Source: Marinoscillum pacificum
GTDB taxonomy: Bacteria > Bacteroidota > Bacteroidia > Cytophagales > Cyclobacteriaceae
DNA: 64,000 nucleotides
Assembly: GCF_024714495.1 (NCBI RefSeq)
Contig: NZ_JAMZMJ010000008.1
Coordinates: forward strand, 124,001-188,000
Direction: 5' to 3'
Made by a program: the position numbers and the translations under genes
The notes under the pieces: generated by a model
Told to the model about the DNA's origin: nothing
Database searches by the model: none
What the model saw: the letters and a program-made list of their open reading frames with translations, nothing else
In this document: positions 32,662 through 43,142 of the stretch, in pieces
Layout: the number at the start of each line of letters is the position of its first letter
How positions within the stretch are numbered: position 1 is the stretch's first letter

Positions 32662-35600
32662 TCTTGTTTTTTAATGTATTGGTAAATTTCTAATGACCCA
32701 TTGTTTACTCCAAACAATAGGTATTGATTTCCATCAATGGTGATTTGTTCTATATCTCGAACATCTCCCTGGATTTGGAAGCCTGACTTAGATTGAGCTT
32801 CCACGTCAAAAGTACCATCTCCTTTTCCCAGAAGAAGCAATCCATGGTTTCCGTCACTGGATCCGAAATACGTATTTGCCCAGGAGCGATTTCCTGCCAC
32901 AATTAAATCTGGTATTTGATCTTGATTTACATCAACTGGCTGAATAGCGTATATCGGAGAAACCTGCGCCATCAATGGCAACTCAATTCTCTTGAAATTG
33001 AAATTTCCTTCATTAATAAGAACCACTGAAGCAAAATCATTCGCCTGATACTTCAATCCCTTAGCAATGGATTCTTTATTCAACACTTCCGTAACCGTCT
33101 TGCCTGAAAAGTCGCGATAGTTTGTAAAAGACTTTTTGATCATTGGCATTTGCTTCGCCAACTCATCTCGATTCGCAACCGGGTATTCACTGCTATCTTT
33201 GGTGTACGTAATGATTTGATCCAGATAGCCATTTCCATCAAAATCGTTCACATACATTTTGACCGGGTCAGATACACTTGGCTTTAGCTTATTGTTAAAT
33301 CCTTCGTTACCCAACACAAAGTCCATATCTCCATCACCATCCAAATCCACAGACTCTATACAATTCCACCATCCATTGGAAGATTCTAGAGCAGCTATCT
33401 CCTTAGGAGCCAATTGTCCTCCTTGATTCATAAATACTCTTATAGGCATCCATTCACCTATCGCAATAAGGTCTTCATACCCATCACCATCCAGATCCTC
33501 CCAAACCGCATCGGTTACCATACCCATATAGCGAAGAGATCTATTATCCTTCACAGAAAACTGACCAGAGCCATTGTTCTCTAATAAATAACTTGACGGA
33601 ATCAATCCGTACCTTGAAGACATCACCCTGCCTCCGATAAATAAGTCTAAATCACCATCATTATCAAAATCGGCTGGTTTAGCAACAGAACTATGGGAGT
33701 TCAAATATGGAATCGCATTGTTTGCTTGCACATAGTTTCCAGACTCATTGAGGTACAGTAAGTCCGCAATCCAGGGACTGTTATCTGGGTATTCATTTCC
33801 ACCGGTTATGATCAGCAAATCATCATCTCCATCTCCATCCGCATCAAAGAAGACATTATTCGTTTCTTCGTAAAGTACTTCAGCTAATGATTGTGATTTC
33901 TTCCTCGAAAATAAGGTACCCGGTTGACCTGAAGGTCCACCTATGTAAACATCACCTGATTTGCTCAAAGCAATCTTTGGCCCCTCACGAGAAACCACAT
34001 GCGGTATCAGAGACTGATGATTGAAATCAACGAAAGTGTTTTCTTGATGTTCAAAGGATATATCAAAGCCATCAACCTTAGCAAAATAAGGAGAGACAAC
34101 CTCAATACTTTCAGAAGAGCGCTCTACAGCATTCGTATAATCAAAAACAATTTTTGTACCTGATTTCACATTCTGTAATCCTTCAACATTGCCATCCGGC
34201 CAGAGCACGGTAATAGAGTCTGCCGCAATAGCATCCCCCAACCCAAACAGTGAATGATACGAACCTGAAGATTGAAATCCTCGAACAGGATACATCTCCT
34301 TTACTTGAACACTACCTTTAGAATATACATTGATCCTTGCTCCAATACCGAAAGGATTATCTGTAGAGCCTTTCAAATCAACGGAAATCACATTTCCCTT
34401 TTGCTGCAATGTATTCTCATAGACAAAAGCCTGATCGTTGATATTGTTAACTACCAAATCTAAGTCTCCATCAAGGTCTAGGTCAGCGTAAATTCCGGCC
34501 GTAGAATAGGCAGGAATATCCGGAAGCCAATTAGGCGTCTCATCCTCAAAACCAGCTGCTGCTTCATTTCTAAACACCCTATTAACAACTTTGCCGCCCG
34601 GCATCTGATCGATTAAGGCTTGATCATTGACTTTGCTATTGTTGGATAGGTTTCCTGCTGTTATGTTATTGCCGGACATGAAAGACACATAATCCAAATC
34701 ATTTGGTCGTTTGACAATACCATTGGTAATAAAAATGTCATTGAATCCATCCAGGTCATAATCTGCAATCAATGGGGACCAGCTCCAATCTGTGGCAGCT
34801 ACGCCATACATTAAGGCAACATCCGAGAACGTTCCATCACCATTGTTTAATTGCAGAGAGTTTCTGGCGAACTGAGGTTCATATCCAAACTCCAACTTTA
34901 ACTTATAGATCTCAAAAGCATCTTCACCTGCAGAGTTTTTCAACACTTCTTCATCATCTGGAAGCATATCCAGGGTCATGATTTCCGGATATCCATCCTG
35001 ATTGATGTCTGCAATGTCATTTCCCATTGAGAAGCGACTGGTATGACCTACCATTTGACCAATTGACTCGGTGAAAGTCCCATCCTGGTTATTGATATAG
35101 AGATAATCGTTTTCATGAAAGTCATTGGACACATAGATGTCTGGCCATCCATCCCTATTGATATCGGAAACGGCCAATCCTAACCCATAACCAACCTGTG
35201 AATTGTAGATTCCGGCAGAAGAAGTTGCATCTGTAAAAACGCCATCATCATTGCGATAGATTCTATCACCAGCCAGTTCATCTGAGTCCTTCCTTAAAGA
35301 TGCCTTTCCATAACTTCTGGACGTATGAACTGAATGATTCAAGAGATACATATCTAAATCACCATCCAGGTCGTAATCGAAAAATGCTGCCTGAGTGGAG
35401 AATCCGGAAAAATCCAGGCCATAATCTGCTGCCTTTTCTGTGAAAGTGTTATCTCCGTTATTGATATATAATTCATTCTTTCCCTTTACATCTCGATAAG
35501 CTCCAACTCTACACAGATAGATATCGAGAAATCCGTCGGCATTGACATCCGCCATGGTAACACCTGTCTTCCATGAACCTTCCGAAGCAACTCCTGCCGT

Positions 35601-35918
35601 TTCAGTAATATCCTCAAAAGTCATATTGCCTTTGTTGAGGTAAAGCTTGTTGACACCCATATTGGCGGAAAAGTACAAGTCTTCCAGGCCATCATTATTG
35701 ATATCACCTACCCCTAAACCACCTCCATTGTAGAAATAGAGGTAATCAATGATATTGAAATTATCCGAGTACTCCAGATCATTCGAAAAAGTAATGTTGG
35801 ACTGATTACTCTCTACCAGCTGGAACAACGTATTCTTAGCAGGCTTTTGTTTTTCTGCTCCACAAGAAACCAGTAGCCAAATCGCAACAAGTATGTAGCT
35901 GTGTTTTAAAACCCTCAC
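32658..35918 (-). CDS. FG-GAP/VCBS repeat and ASPIC/UnbV lipoprotein (copy 3 of 3)
   Basis: A 1,086-residue exported lipoprotein with signal and lipobox LLVSC near residue 19. It has many FG-GAP/VCBS-type beta-propeller repeats with Ca-binding loops such as DINNDGLEDLYFS, DVNADGFLDIYL and DYDLDGDLDMYLL. An ASPIC/UnbV domain lies in the middle (IRGFQSS-like: VRGFQSSGSYHSLFGLGD, then ITVLWPDGN). A second set of repeats follows. The family is often coded beside SusC/SusD in Bacteroidota; the ligand is not known. It is likely on the outer membrane surface. It overlaps the gene on either side by four bases, and is about equally similar in plan to the two upstream copies. Confidence 0.88.
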   Translation of the reverse strand: MRVLKHSYILVAIWLLVSCGAEKQKPAKNTLFQLVESNQSNITFSNDLEYSDNFNIIDYLYFYNGGGLGVGDINNDGLEDLYFSANMGVNKLYLNKGNMTFEDITETAGVASEGSWKTGVTMADVNADGFLDIYLCRVGAYRDVKGKNELYINNGDNTFTEKAADYGLDFSGFSTQAAFFDYDLDGDLDMYLLNHSVHTSRSYGKASLRKDSDELAGDRIYRNDDGVFTDATSSAGIYNSQVGYGLGLAVSDINRDGWPDIYVSNDFHENDYLYINNQDGTFTESIGQMVGHTSRFSMGNDIADINQDGYPEIMTLDMLPDDEEVLKNSAGEDAFEIYKLKLEFGYEPQFARNSLQLNNGDGTFSDVALMYGVAATDWSWSPLIADYDLDGFNDIFITNGIVKRPNDLDYVSFMSGNNITAGNLSNNSKVNDQALIDQMPGGKVVNRVFRNEAAAGFEDETPNWLPDIPAYSTAGIYADLDLDGDLDLVVNNINDQAFVYENTLQQKGNVISVDLKGSTDNPFGIGARINVYSKGSVQVKEMYPVRGFQSSGSYHSLFGLGDAIAADSITVLWPDGNVEGLQNVKSGTKIVFDYTNAVERSSESIEVVSPYFAKVDGFDISFEHQENTFVDFNHQSLIPHVVSREGPKIALSKSGDVYIGGPSGQPGTLFSRKKSQSLAEVLYEETNNVFFDADGDGDDDLLIITGGNEYPDNSPWIADLLYLNESGNYVQANNAIPYLNSHSSVAKPADFDNDGDLDLFIGGRVMSSRYGLIPSSYLLENNGSGQFSVKDNRSLRYMGMVTDAVWEDLDGDGYEDLIAIGEWMPIRVFMNQGGQLAPKEIAALESSNGWWNCIESVDLDGDGDMDFVLGNEGFNNKLKPSVSDPVKMYVNDFDGNGYLDQIITYTKDSSEYPVANRDELAKQMPMIKKSFTNYRDFSGKTVTEVLNKESIAKGLKYQANDFASVVLINEGNFNFKRIELPLMAQVSPIYAIQPVDVNQDQIPDLIVAGNRSWANTYFGSSDGNHGLLLLGKGDGTFDVEAQSKSGFQIQGDVRDIEQITIDGNQYLLFGVNNGSLEIYQYIKKQD

Positions 35919-38900
35919 TGAACTTTGAATTTGACTAATGTCTCGCTGTTTCTCGAAATGATGATTTCTTCTCCATTGACAATGATGTCACGAATCTCTC
36001 CATCTACTCTGAATCCACGCCCATCTTTGATCACCACAAAGTTTCCTTTACCATCATTCTCCAAATAAACACCGTAACTCGCGTCATATCGGCCAACTTC
36101 TGGTTTAGCACCATACAGGTTTCCTCCCATAATGATATCCTGATCTCCATCTTGATCAAAGTCTCCTGTTTTTATCGCAAACATTGGAGAAAGTTGAGTT
36201 TCAACAGGAAGTGCAGACGGCTTGAACTTAAATCCTCCTTCATTGATTAAGAGCATCGTTTCCAGAGTATTTACTTCAAGCACTTTGGATGAAGCCAACT
36301 CCTCAGGAGTGAAAATATCCTGAACAGGGGCATTTTTATAGGACTCATAATCTGGGAATCGCTTCTTAAAACTCTTAATCTGATCAATTAAGTTGTGTCT
36401 CAAGGCATAAGGATACTCTCGTCCATCTTCTGCGAAACCAGTAATAATTGGATCAATGAATCCATTGTTGTCAAAATCATTGATATATAACCTAATTGGC
36501 TCATCAACTGTTGCTCTAAATCGGCTATTCAAACCATGATTTCCAACAATTAAATCCAAATCGCCATCACCATCGACATCAGCTGAAGTGATAGATCTCC
36601 ACCAACCCGTAAGGTTATTCAATGAACCAGAAACGTTGGTAAATGTGCCATTATCATTTTTGAACAAGTTCACTCCCATAAACTCGCCAACTGCTACAAG
36701 ATCCAAATCACTATCACCATCAATATCAATTAGCTGACTTGCAGTGATCATTCCAATATTCTCGAAATCCTTAACCGGTGCATTGGTAAACTTACCTGAA
36801 CCATCATTTACAAGAAGGTAGCCATTACCTGCCACACCATAGTTGAGCAATTTCATTCGCTCTCCAACGAACAGATCGATATCACCATCACCATCTACGT
36901 CTCCAGCAGAAACAGTCGATGAACTAACATATCCAGCGGTGCTAGGCAAGAATTGATCACTCAACACAAAGTTCCCTTTGCCATCATTGACATAATAGCG
37001 ATCCTTTAGCGCAGAAGATGATTGTGAAAACTCCGTACCACCACTACACACATACAAATCCATATCTCCGTCATTGTCTCCATCAAAGAATACGCTCTCA
37101 GCATCCTCAGAAATCTTATCCTTATCAAATGATGTCTGCTGGCTAGCGACATAATCACTTCCTTTAGACATTAGCAAAGTACCTGCTATATCTTTTGCCC
37201 CACCGATGTAGTAATCCAGTTTTCCATCGCCATTGATATCTGCACTAGCCATCTTAGGCCCTTCAGTACTGTTCATGTGGTACAACAATCGATCTCTATC
37301 AAAATCAATAAAGGCATTTTCCTGATGTTTAAATTCTGGAGCTTCGGCAGCAACGAACAAAGCATCGTTTACTTTTGCATCTTCAATTGACTCTAATATT
37401 TCAAGCTTATTTTGATCCAACTCCATTATCTGATTAACCTTCACATCCTTTAACACAGAATATTTTCCTTGTGGCCAGAAAACGGTCACATTGATATTTG
37501 CATCAGATGGCAATCCAATATTTGGTCTTGGATCTACACTTGATTGGAAGCCTCGAATAGGTTGCTGCTCCACATAGTAAGTCGCTCCTTGCTGTTCTAC
37601 TCTAATTTTGGCCCCAATAGCATTTGTGTTCTTGCCTTGCCCTTTTACCACAAATTTGATGAAGTGGTTACTAGTCATGGTGTCTGCATGATTTTCAAAC
37701 ACCCAGGTAGGCATATTGACATTATTCACAATGAGATCAAGGTCGCCATCATTATCCAAGTCTCCATACGCAGAACCATTGGAGAAACTTGGCTCACCAA
37801 GACCAAAGTCGTCAGATACCAATTGAAATCTCAGGCCACCCAGGTTTTTATAGGTGTGATTAGGAATCGGATTAGATGGGATTAAATCAATTAATTTGGC
37901 GTAATCCACTTTGTTGTTGGTTACAATACTTTTCAGCACTTCTTCATTCGAAATGTACTGTAGATAATCCTGGTTTGTTAAGTCCTGATAGATCCCGTTA
38001 GCAATGAATAAATCACGCAAACCATCATTATCCATATCAAAGAACAATGCTCCCCAGCTCCAGTCAGAAGCTTCAACTCCAGCCAATCTTCCAATTTCAC
38101 TAAATGAGCTATCACCATTATTCAATTGGAAAGTATTTCTTGTAAACTGATGATAGTAACCATTCGTAAGATTGTATTGATAACGATCCCAGTTTTCAAA
38201 TGTGGTTACAGATTTGAGTCGCTGGTTATCTGATGGGAGCATCTCGGTTACGAACAGGTCATTGTAACCATCATTGTTGATATCAGCCAAATCAGCACCC
38301 ATGGATGCGCCACTGATTGACTTCATTTGGCTAGTCAGATCCTCAGCAAACGTTCCATCACCTTGATTGATGTATAAGTAGTCACGCTCGAAAAAATCAT
38401 TGGACACGTAAATATCATCCCAGGTATCTCCATTCACATCTCCGATAGTTACCCCTAATCCGAATCCTATGATACTTCCATAAACTCCGGCTTCAGCACT
38501 TACATCTTTGAAGATTCCATTGTCATTACGCATTAACTTATCTCCGCCAAGCGAATCACGCTTAGGTCGTTCATTTCTACGAAGGTTAAATGAACCGATG
38601 GCTTGATAAGAATTGTTCAACATGTAAGCATCCAGATCGCCATCCTTATCATAATCAAAGAACGAAGCATGCGTAGAAAAACCTCTATCGGCCAAACCAT
38701 ATTGCTCCGCTGACTCAGTGAAGGTTAAGTCTCCATTATTAATGAACAGTTCATTTTGCTTATTATCTCCAGCTATATCGCCGGAGTTACAGACATAAAT
38801 ATCTAACCAACCATCACCATTCACATCAGCCATAGTAACTCCTGTCGACCATGCCTTATCACCAGAGATTCCTGCACTTTCTGAAATGTCTTTGAAATGA

Positions 38901-39187
38901 AGTCCACCTTCATTCAAATAAAGCTTATTGGGACCAAGGTTGGAAGTGAGATAAACATCTACTAATCCATCATTATTAATATCACCGATAGATACTCCTC
39001 CACCGTTGTAGTAATTCCGATAGGTGTACACATTGAAATCAGCATCATAGTGCAGCTTATTTTCGAAATTAATACCTGTACTTTCACTGGATAGCTTTGT
39101 AAAAAGTGTTGCAGGCTTTGTCTCTTTCTTTTCACAAGAAAAAATAACAACAACCCCACAAGCAATAGCTAGTATATTCTTAAACAT
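35915..39187 (-). CDS. FG-GAP/VCBS repeat and ASPIC/UnbV lipoprotein (copy 2 of 3)
   Basis: A 1,090-residue paralogue with lipobox VIFSC near residue 18 and the same order: propeller repeats (DINNDGLVDVYLTS, DVNGDGWLDIYVC, DYDKDGDLDAYML), ASPIC/UnbV domain (IRGFQSSVDPRPNIGL, then VTVFWPQGK) and a second propeller set (DFDQDGDQDIIMGG). Calcium-binding DxDxDG loops recur throughout. The gene starts three bases after the small lipoprotein stop and ends overlapping the next copy by four bases. Together with copies 1 and 3 it forms a block of tandem paralogues whose ligand is unknown. Confidence 0.88.
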   Translation of the reverse strand: MFKNILAIACGVVVIFSCEKKETKPATLFTKLSSESTGINFENKLHYDADFNVYTYRNYYNGGGVSIGDINNDGLVDVYLTSNLGPNKLYLNEGGLHFKDISESAGISGDKAWSTGVTMADVNGDGWLDIYVCNSGDIAGDNKQNELFINNGDLTFTESAEQYGLADRGFSTHASFFDYDKDGDLDAYMLNNSYQAIGSFNLRRNERPKRDSLGGDKLMRNDNGIFKDVSAEAGVYGSIIGFGLGVTIGDVNGDTWDDIYVSNDFFERDYLYINQGDGTFAEDLTSQMKSISGASMGADLADINNDGYNDLFVTEMLPSDNQRLKSVTTFENWDRYQYNLTNGYYHQFTRNTFQLNNGDSSFSEIGRLAGVEASDWSWGALFFDMDNDGLRDLFIANGIYQDLTNQDYLQYISNEEVLKSIVTNNKVDYAKLIDLIPSNPIPNHTYKNLGGLRFQLVSDDFGLGEPSFSNGSAYGDLDNDGDLDLIVNNVNMPTWVFENHADTMTSNHFIKFVVKGQGKNTNAIGAKIRVEQQGATYYVEQQPIRGFQSSVDPRPNIGLPSDANINVTVFWPQGKYSVLKDVKVNQIMELDQNKLEILESIEDAKVNDALFVAAEAPEFKHQENAFIDFDRDRLLYHMNSTEGPKMASADINGDGKLDYYIGGAKDIAGTLLMSKGSDYVASQQTSFDKDKISEDAESVFFDGDNDGDMDLYVCSGGTEFSQSSSALKDRYYVNDGKGNFVLSDQFLPSTAGYVSSSTVSAGDVDGDGDIDLFVGERMKLLNYGVAGNGYLLVNDGSGKFTNAPVKDFENIGMITASQLIDIDGDSDLDLVAVGEFMGVNLFKNDNGTFTNVSGSLNNLTGWWRSITSADVDGDGDLDLIVGNHGLNSRFRATVDEPIRLYINDFDNNGFIDPIITGFAEDGREYPYALRHNLIDQIKSFKKRFPDYESYKNAPVQDIFTPEELASSKVLEVNTLETMLLINEGGFKFKPSALPVETQLSPMFAIKTGDFDQDGDQDIIMGGNLYGAKPEVGRYDASYGVYLENDGKGNFVVIKDGRGFRVDGEIRDIIVNGEEIIISRNSETLVKFKVQ

Positions 39188-39190
39188 ATC

Positions 39191-39772
39191 TTATTGTTTC
39201 TTATAGTCTGGATGATTCAAATCCTTAATATATCCTTGAATGTATTGGTCGTCAATTTTAGAAAGGTTAATCAATCTGTTTCCATCCAATTTCACCAATG
39301 ACTCCTGTTGTTCATTGGGTAGTTTCATTTGTACAAACTCATTCCCACCATACCATCTTTGCAAAGTATCCTGAAGAGCAATCATCAATGAGTCACTTGA
39401 AAACTTCTTATTCCATGGTGACCAGCCAGAATAAGTAAAAGTCAACTTCATGTATTTGATTTTTTGAGCTTTATCAAACTCAGGGAAAAACAACATATGA
39501 ATTGGAGACTCTCCCAATTTATCATTCGGCATGATGTACAGGACATTTTGGTTTCTTGGCCCTTGAGCTATCAATCCTTTTTTATTCTTCTCCCAACCTG
39601 TTTTGAAAAATTCCTCGCGAGTATTCCCAAAATAAAACTCCAGAAATAGCGAGTCCTCAGTTACGCTGGACTTGAGCTCCCGGTCTACTAACTTTTCATA
39701 AGGCGTGCGATCATCGCACCCAACCACTATCCACAGTAGTAAACCTATTACCAGTAAATCACTGCTTTTCAT
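39191..39772 (-). CDS. Small lipoprotein of unknown function in ASPIC/UnbV operon
   Basis: A 193-residue protein with a lipoprotein signal (LLVIGLLLWIVVGC, Cys at 19) and a mature alpha/beta domain without a family I recognise. It contains FYFGNTREEFFKTGWEKNKKG and MLFFPEFDKAQKIKYMKLTFTYSGWSPWN. The gene overlaps the end of FG-GAP copy 1 by 14 bases and lies three bases before copy 2, so it is co-translated with them. Placement suggests an outer-membrane partner of the propeller proteins. Confidence 0.72.
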   Translation of the reverse strand: MKSSDLLVIGLLLWIVVGCDDRTPYEKLVDRELKSSVTEDSLFLEFYFGNTREEFFKTGWEKNKKGLIAQGPRNQNVLYIMPNDKLGESPIHMLFFPEFDKAQKIKYMKLTFTYSGWSPWNKKFSSDSLMIALQDTLQRWYGGNEFVQMKLPNEQQESLVKLDGNRLINLSKIDDQYIQGYIKDLNHPDYKKQ

Positions 39773-42700
39773 ACACTTCTACCTTTGAATTATTATTTGC
39801 TACAATTACCACTTTACGTCCTTCATACTCTTCGATAACAATACCTCTTACTTGATTGATAATGTTACTCAAATGCACTTTGGAACCAGTACTTTCATCA
39901 TCCAAAACTAATAGTGGCAAGGCATCATACCTACCAAATTGCGGTTTAACCAAAAACTGATTACCACCTACAACTACTTCATTTAGATTATCGCCATCCA
40001 GATCTCCGGAGGCAAATGAATATATTGGTCCATATTGAAGGACTCCAGGAAGCTTTTTAATTCTGAATGACCCTCCTTCATTAATGAGGGTAACAGAAGA
40101 TTTCATATATGCATCCAAAATAATAGAACTAGCCAATTGCTCCTGACTAAAGATGTCTTCCACCTTCATCGTGGCATAGTCTTTATAATACAACAGCTTT
40201 TTCTTTAATATCGGCAACTGACTAATCAGCTCGTTTTTATCAGCTACAGGATAATAGGAGCCATTTATTCTTTCACAGAATATATAATCATAGGTTCCAT
40301 TTCCATCAAAATCATTGACATACAACCTGGTAGAATCCTGAAAGAAACTATTCAATCCGTGATTTCCTGCCAACACATCCAAATCACCATCTTGATCTAT
40401 ATCCTGAATTGCAAGCGCATGCCACCACCCTTTGGTTTGTCCCAAACCATAAGCATTGGTTTGCTCTTTAAAATCACTTCCAGAATTGATGAAGATTCTT
40501 AAGTTATCCCAATCAGTTGCGATGAGAATGTCATCCAACCCATCTCCATTTATATCTCCTACTTTAGAATCTGTAATCATCGACGACTTCATGATCTCAG
40601 GGATACGATCTTTGGTTACATCAGTAAAGTGACCTGTTCCATCATTTTCCATTAAGAATCCGCGAACCTGATCACCATATCTAAACGGATGAAATCTCTC
40701 AGTTACGAATAGATCTTGATCACCATCAGCATCAAAATCGATAACGCTCACACTACTACTACTGAAATATTCACCCAGAAAGTAGTCATTCATTTTTTCG
40801 AATAATCCTCCTTTGTTAAGGTAAATACGATCATTTAGTGCGCTGCTACTTTTCGAATAAGCCCGCCCACCGCTTGCTACATATAAATCAAGATCATTAT
40901 CACCATCAATGTCTACAAAAACGGCATCTACATCTTCAGATATTGAATCGGCAGCAATTGCAGGAGAATCCATTTTCTTAAACACTCCACCTTTGTACTT
41001 ATATAAAGCTCCAGGCTGGTTCTTAGCTCCCCCAACAAAAATTTCCATCACACCATCTCCGTCAATATCTCCTGAGGCAAGTGCTGGACCTTCATTATGA
41101 AGCATATGAGGTAAAAGTCGATCTCTATCGAAATCATTAAATTCATTTTCCTGATGAGCATAGTCAAGCTTGATAGCCGATTTAATGAAATAACCGTTTC
41201 GATTAGACTTGGATCGATCATAAGTATCAGTTGCGTCAGATTGCCTTACGGCGAGTAATTGATTGGACTGAACTTCTCTTAGAACATTTTGATTTCCATT
41301 CTCCCAGGTGATCACCAAAGAATCTATTTGAGTGATATCTCCAAGGCCAAAATGAATAATTGGCTCCACTGTACTTTGGAATCCCTTAAATGGAAAGTTT
41401 TCTGAAGAGAACACTTGATCACCTGAATAAGCCAATACCAGAGCACCAACTCCTTGTGTATTCTTTTCTTCCCCTTCTAACTTCAGGCGAAGATATTTAT
41501 GCGTTAAAGGATCTGAATTGTTTTTGTAGACTAAAGCAGGCATGTTGACATTGTTAATGACTAAATCCAAATCTCCATCATTGTCCAAATCTCCATATGC
41601 ACTTCCATTACTGAAAGTAGGCAACCCAAGCCCCCATTCTTCACTTACATTATCAAACTCAAAATCACCCTTATTGGCAAACATCTGATTAGGCACAGCC
41701 TGTGAAGGCATTAAGTCAATCAATTCCTTGATGACATTTCCATCCTGCTTCAGCTGAGTTTTAATCTGCTGCTCGTTTGCTGTATAGGTCAGATAGTCCC
41801 TATCTAGTAGATCCTTATATATTCCATTCGCAACAAAAATATCTCTCAAACCGTCATTGTTCGCATCAAACATGAGCGCTCCCCAGCTCCAGTCTGTGGC
41901 AGAGACGTTGGAATATCTACCCACTTCAACGAACAGGCTGTCATTTATTTTTTGTTGCAATACGTTTCTCGGGAATTGATGGAAATAACCTTGTCTAACA
42001 TTCAACTGGTACTTATCCCAGTTCTCGTAAACCGCCTTAGTTCTCTTACGCTCTACATTAGAAGGGAGCATTTCTGTCACAAATAAATCTGGCTCTGTAT
42101 CATTGTTCAAATCCGCAGCATCAGCTCCCATTGAACCCATGGAAATACTGGTAAAATAGTCTTCTAAGCTTTCTTTGAATCGCTCACCCTTCTGATTGAT
42201 ATATAGATAATCCCGTTCAAAGAAGTCGTTGGATATAAACACATCGGTCCATCCATCTTTATTAAAATCACTCAAGGTGATACCTAATCCAAATCCGATG
42301 CTGCTGGCATAAATACCAGACTCTAGTGTAACATCAACAAACTTTACTCCATCATTTCTGAAAAGCTTATTACCACCGCCAGTTTCATCAGGTATTTCTC
42401 GTTGGTTTTTAATCAGATCAAAACCTCCAATAGATTTTAAGGAATTAGTTAAGACATAGCAGTCTAAATCTCCATCCTTGTCATAATCGAAGAATGCAGC
42501 GTGAGTAGACAGACCGGTTATGTTAAGACCGTATTCCTTTGATTTCTCGGAAAACGTCAAATCACCATTGTTAATGAACAATTCATTGTGTCTGTTATCC
42601 CCTTCTGGCTTGCCAGACTTACAAACATACAGATCCAGTAATCCATCACCATTGACGTCCACAAAAGTGGCTCCAGAGGACCACACATTTGGGCATTCAA

Positions 42701-43031
42701 CACCCGCTCTGTGAGTGATATCTTCAAATGTCCAATCACCTTTATTCAGGAATAACTTGTTATCCACCATATTTCCTGTGAAATAGATATCCAACAACCC
42801 ATCATTATTAATATCACCTAATGCAACTCCCCCTCCGTTAAAAAAACTGCGGTAGGTATAGGGATTGAAATCTTCTGTATAACTAAGGTTGTTTGCAAAT
42901 GACACTCCAGCACTTGAAGCAACATCTTGAAATAGAAGATTCTTATCCTCGGTAGGATCACAAGAAGCCAATAGAACTAAAAAAATGATTGTATATACTT
43001 TTCGAAAAGTCGATACGCAAATGCTATTCAC
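39759..43031 (-). CDS. FG-GAP/VCBS repeat and ASPIC/UnbV lipoprotein (copy 1 of 3)
   Basis: A 1,090-residue paralogue and first gene of the propeller operon. It has a signal with lipobox LLASC (Cys near residue 24), propeller repeats with DINNDGLLDIYFTG, DVNGDGLLDLYVC and DYDKDGDLDCYVL, an ASPIC/UnbV domain (FKGFQSTVEPIIHFGLGD, then LVITWENGN) and a second repeat set (DIDQDGDLDVLAGN). A terminator lies between it and susD, so it may be transcribed partly by read-through and partly from its own promoter, where two palindromes occur (43057-43084). Binding of a surface ligand or glycan is inferred from the SusC/SusD context only. Confidence 0.88.
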   Translation of the reverse strand: MNSICVSTFRKVYTIIFLVLLASCDPTEDKNLLFQDVASSAGVSFANNLSYTEDFNPYTYRSFFNGGGVALGDINNDGLLDIYFTGNMVDNKLFLNKGDWTFEDITHRAGVECPNVWSSGATFVDVNGDGLLDLYVCKSGKPEGDNRHNELFINNGDLTFSEKSKEYGLNITGLSTHAAFFDYDKDGDLDCYVLTNSLKSIGGFDLIKNQREIPDETGGGNKLFRNDGVKFVDVTLESGIYASSIGFGLGITLSDFNKDGWTDVFISNDFFERDYLYINQKGERFKESLEDYFTSISMGSMGADAADLNNDTEPDLFVTEMLPSNVERKRTKAVYENWDKYQLNVRQGYFHQFPRNVLQQKINDSLFVEVGRYSNVSATDWSWGALMFDANNDGLRDIFVANGIYKDLLDRDYLTYTANEQQIKTQLKQDGNVIKELIDLMPSQAVPNQMFANKGDFEFDNVSEEWGLGLPTFSNGSAYGDLDNDGDLDLVINNVNMPALVYKNNSDPLTHKYLRLKLEGEEKNTQGVGALVLAYSGDQVFSSENFPFKGFQSTVEPIIHFGLGDITQIDSLVITWENGNQNVLREVQSNQLLAVRQSDATDTYDRSKSNRNGYFIKSAIKLDYAHQENEFNDFDRDRLLPHMLHNEGPALASGDIDGDGVMEIFVGGAKNQPGALYKYKGGVFKKMDSPAIAADSISEDVDAVFVDIDGDNDLDLYVASGGRAYSKSSSALNDRIYLNKGGLFEKMNDYFLGEYFSSSSVSVIDFDADGDQDLFVTERFHPFRYGDQVRGFLMENDGTGHFTDVTKDRIPEIMKSSMITDSKVGDINGDGLDDILIATDWDNLRIFINSGSDFKEQTNAYGLGQTKGWWHALAIQDIDQDGDLDVLAGNHGLNSFFQDSTRLYVNDFDGNGTYDYIFCERINGSYYPVADKNELISQLPILKKKLLYYKDYATMKVEDIFSQEQLASSIILDAYMKSSVTLINEGGSFRIKKLPGVLQYGPIYSFASGDLDGDNLNEVVVGGNQFLVKPQFGRYDALPLLVLDDESTGSKVHLSNIINQVRGIVIEEYEGRKVVIVANNNSKVEVYEKQ

Positions 43032-43056
43032 TTAATGCCTTTTATTTTTAAAGATC

Positions 43057-43084
43057 GTCACAAATGTGACAATCATCAATTGAT
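43057..43084 (-). promoter_or_regulatory. Two palindromes upstream of the FG-GAP operon
   Basis: GTCACA-AA-TGTGAC (43057-43070) and ATCAATTGAT (43075-43084) lie between the susD terminator and the first FG-GAP gene, 26-53 bases before its ATG. They are candidate regulator-binding sites for separate control of the downstream operon. No matching site was found at the susC promoter. Confidence 0.4.
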
Positions 43085-43085
43085 C

Positions 43086-43124
43086 ATAAAAAAAAAGGTT
43101 GCCGCACAACATGCAGCAACCTTT
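43086..43124 (-). terminator. Terminator after susD-like gene
   Basis: On the minus strand, AAGGTTGC...GCAACCTT with an inner GCA/TGT loop region is followed by a run of nine or more T. It lies about 20 bases past the SusD stop and would limit read-through into the FG-GAP lipoprotein operon, so that the SusC/SusD pair is made in excess. Confidence 0.85.
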
Positions 43125-43142
43125 CATGAAGATTTTTATTAA

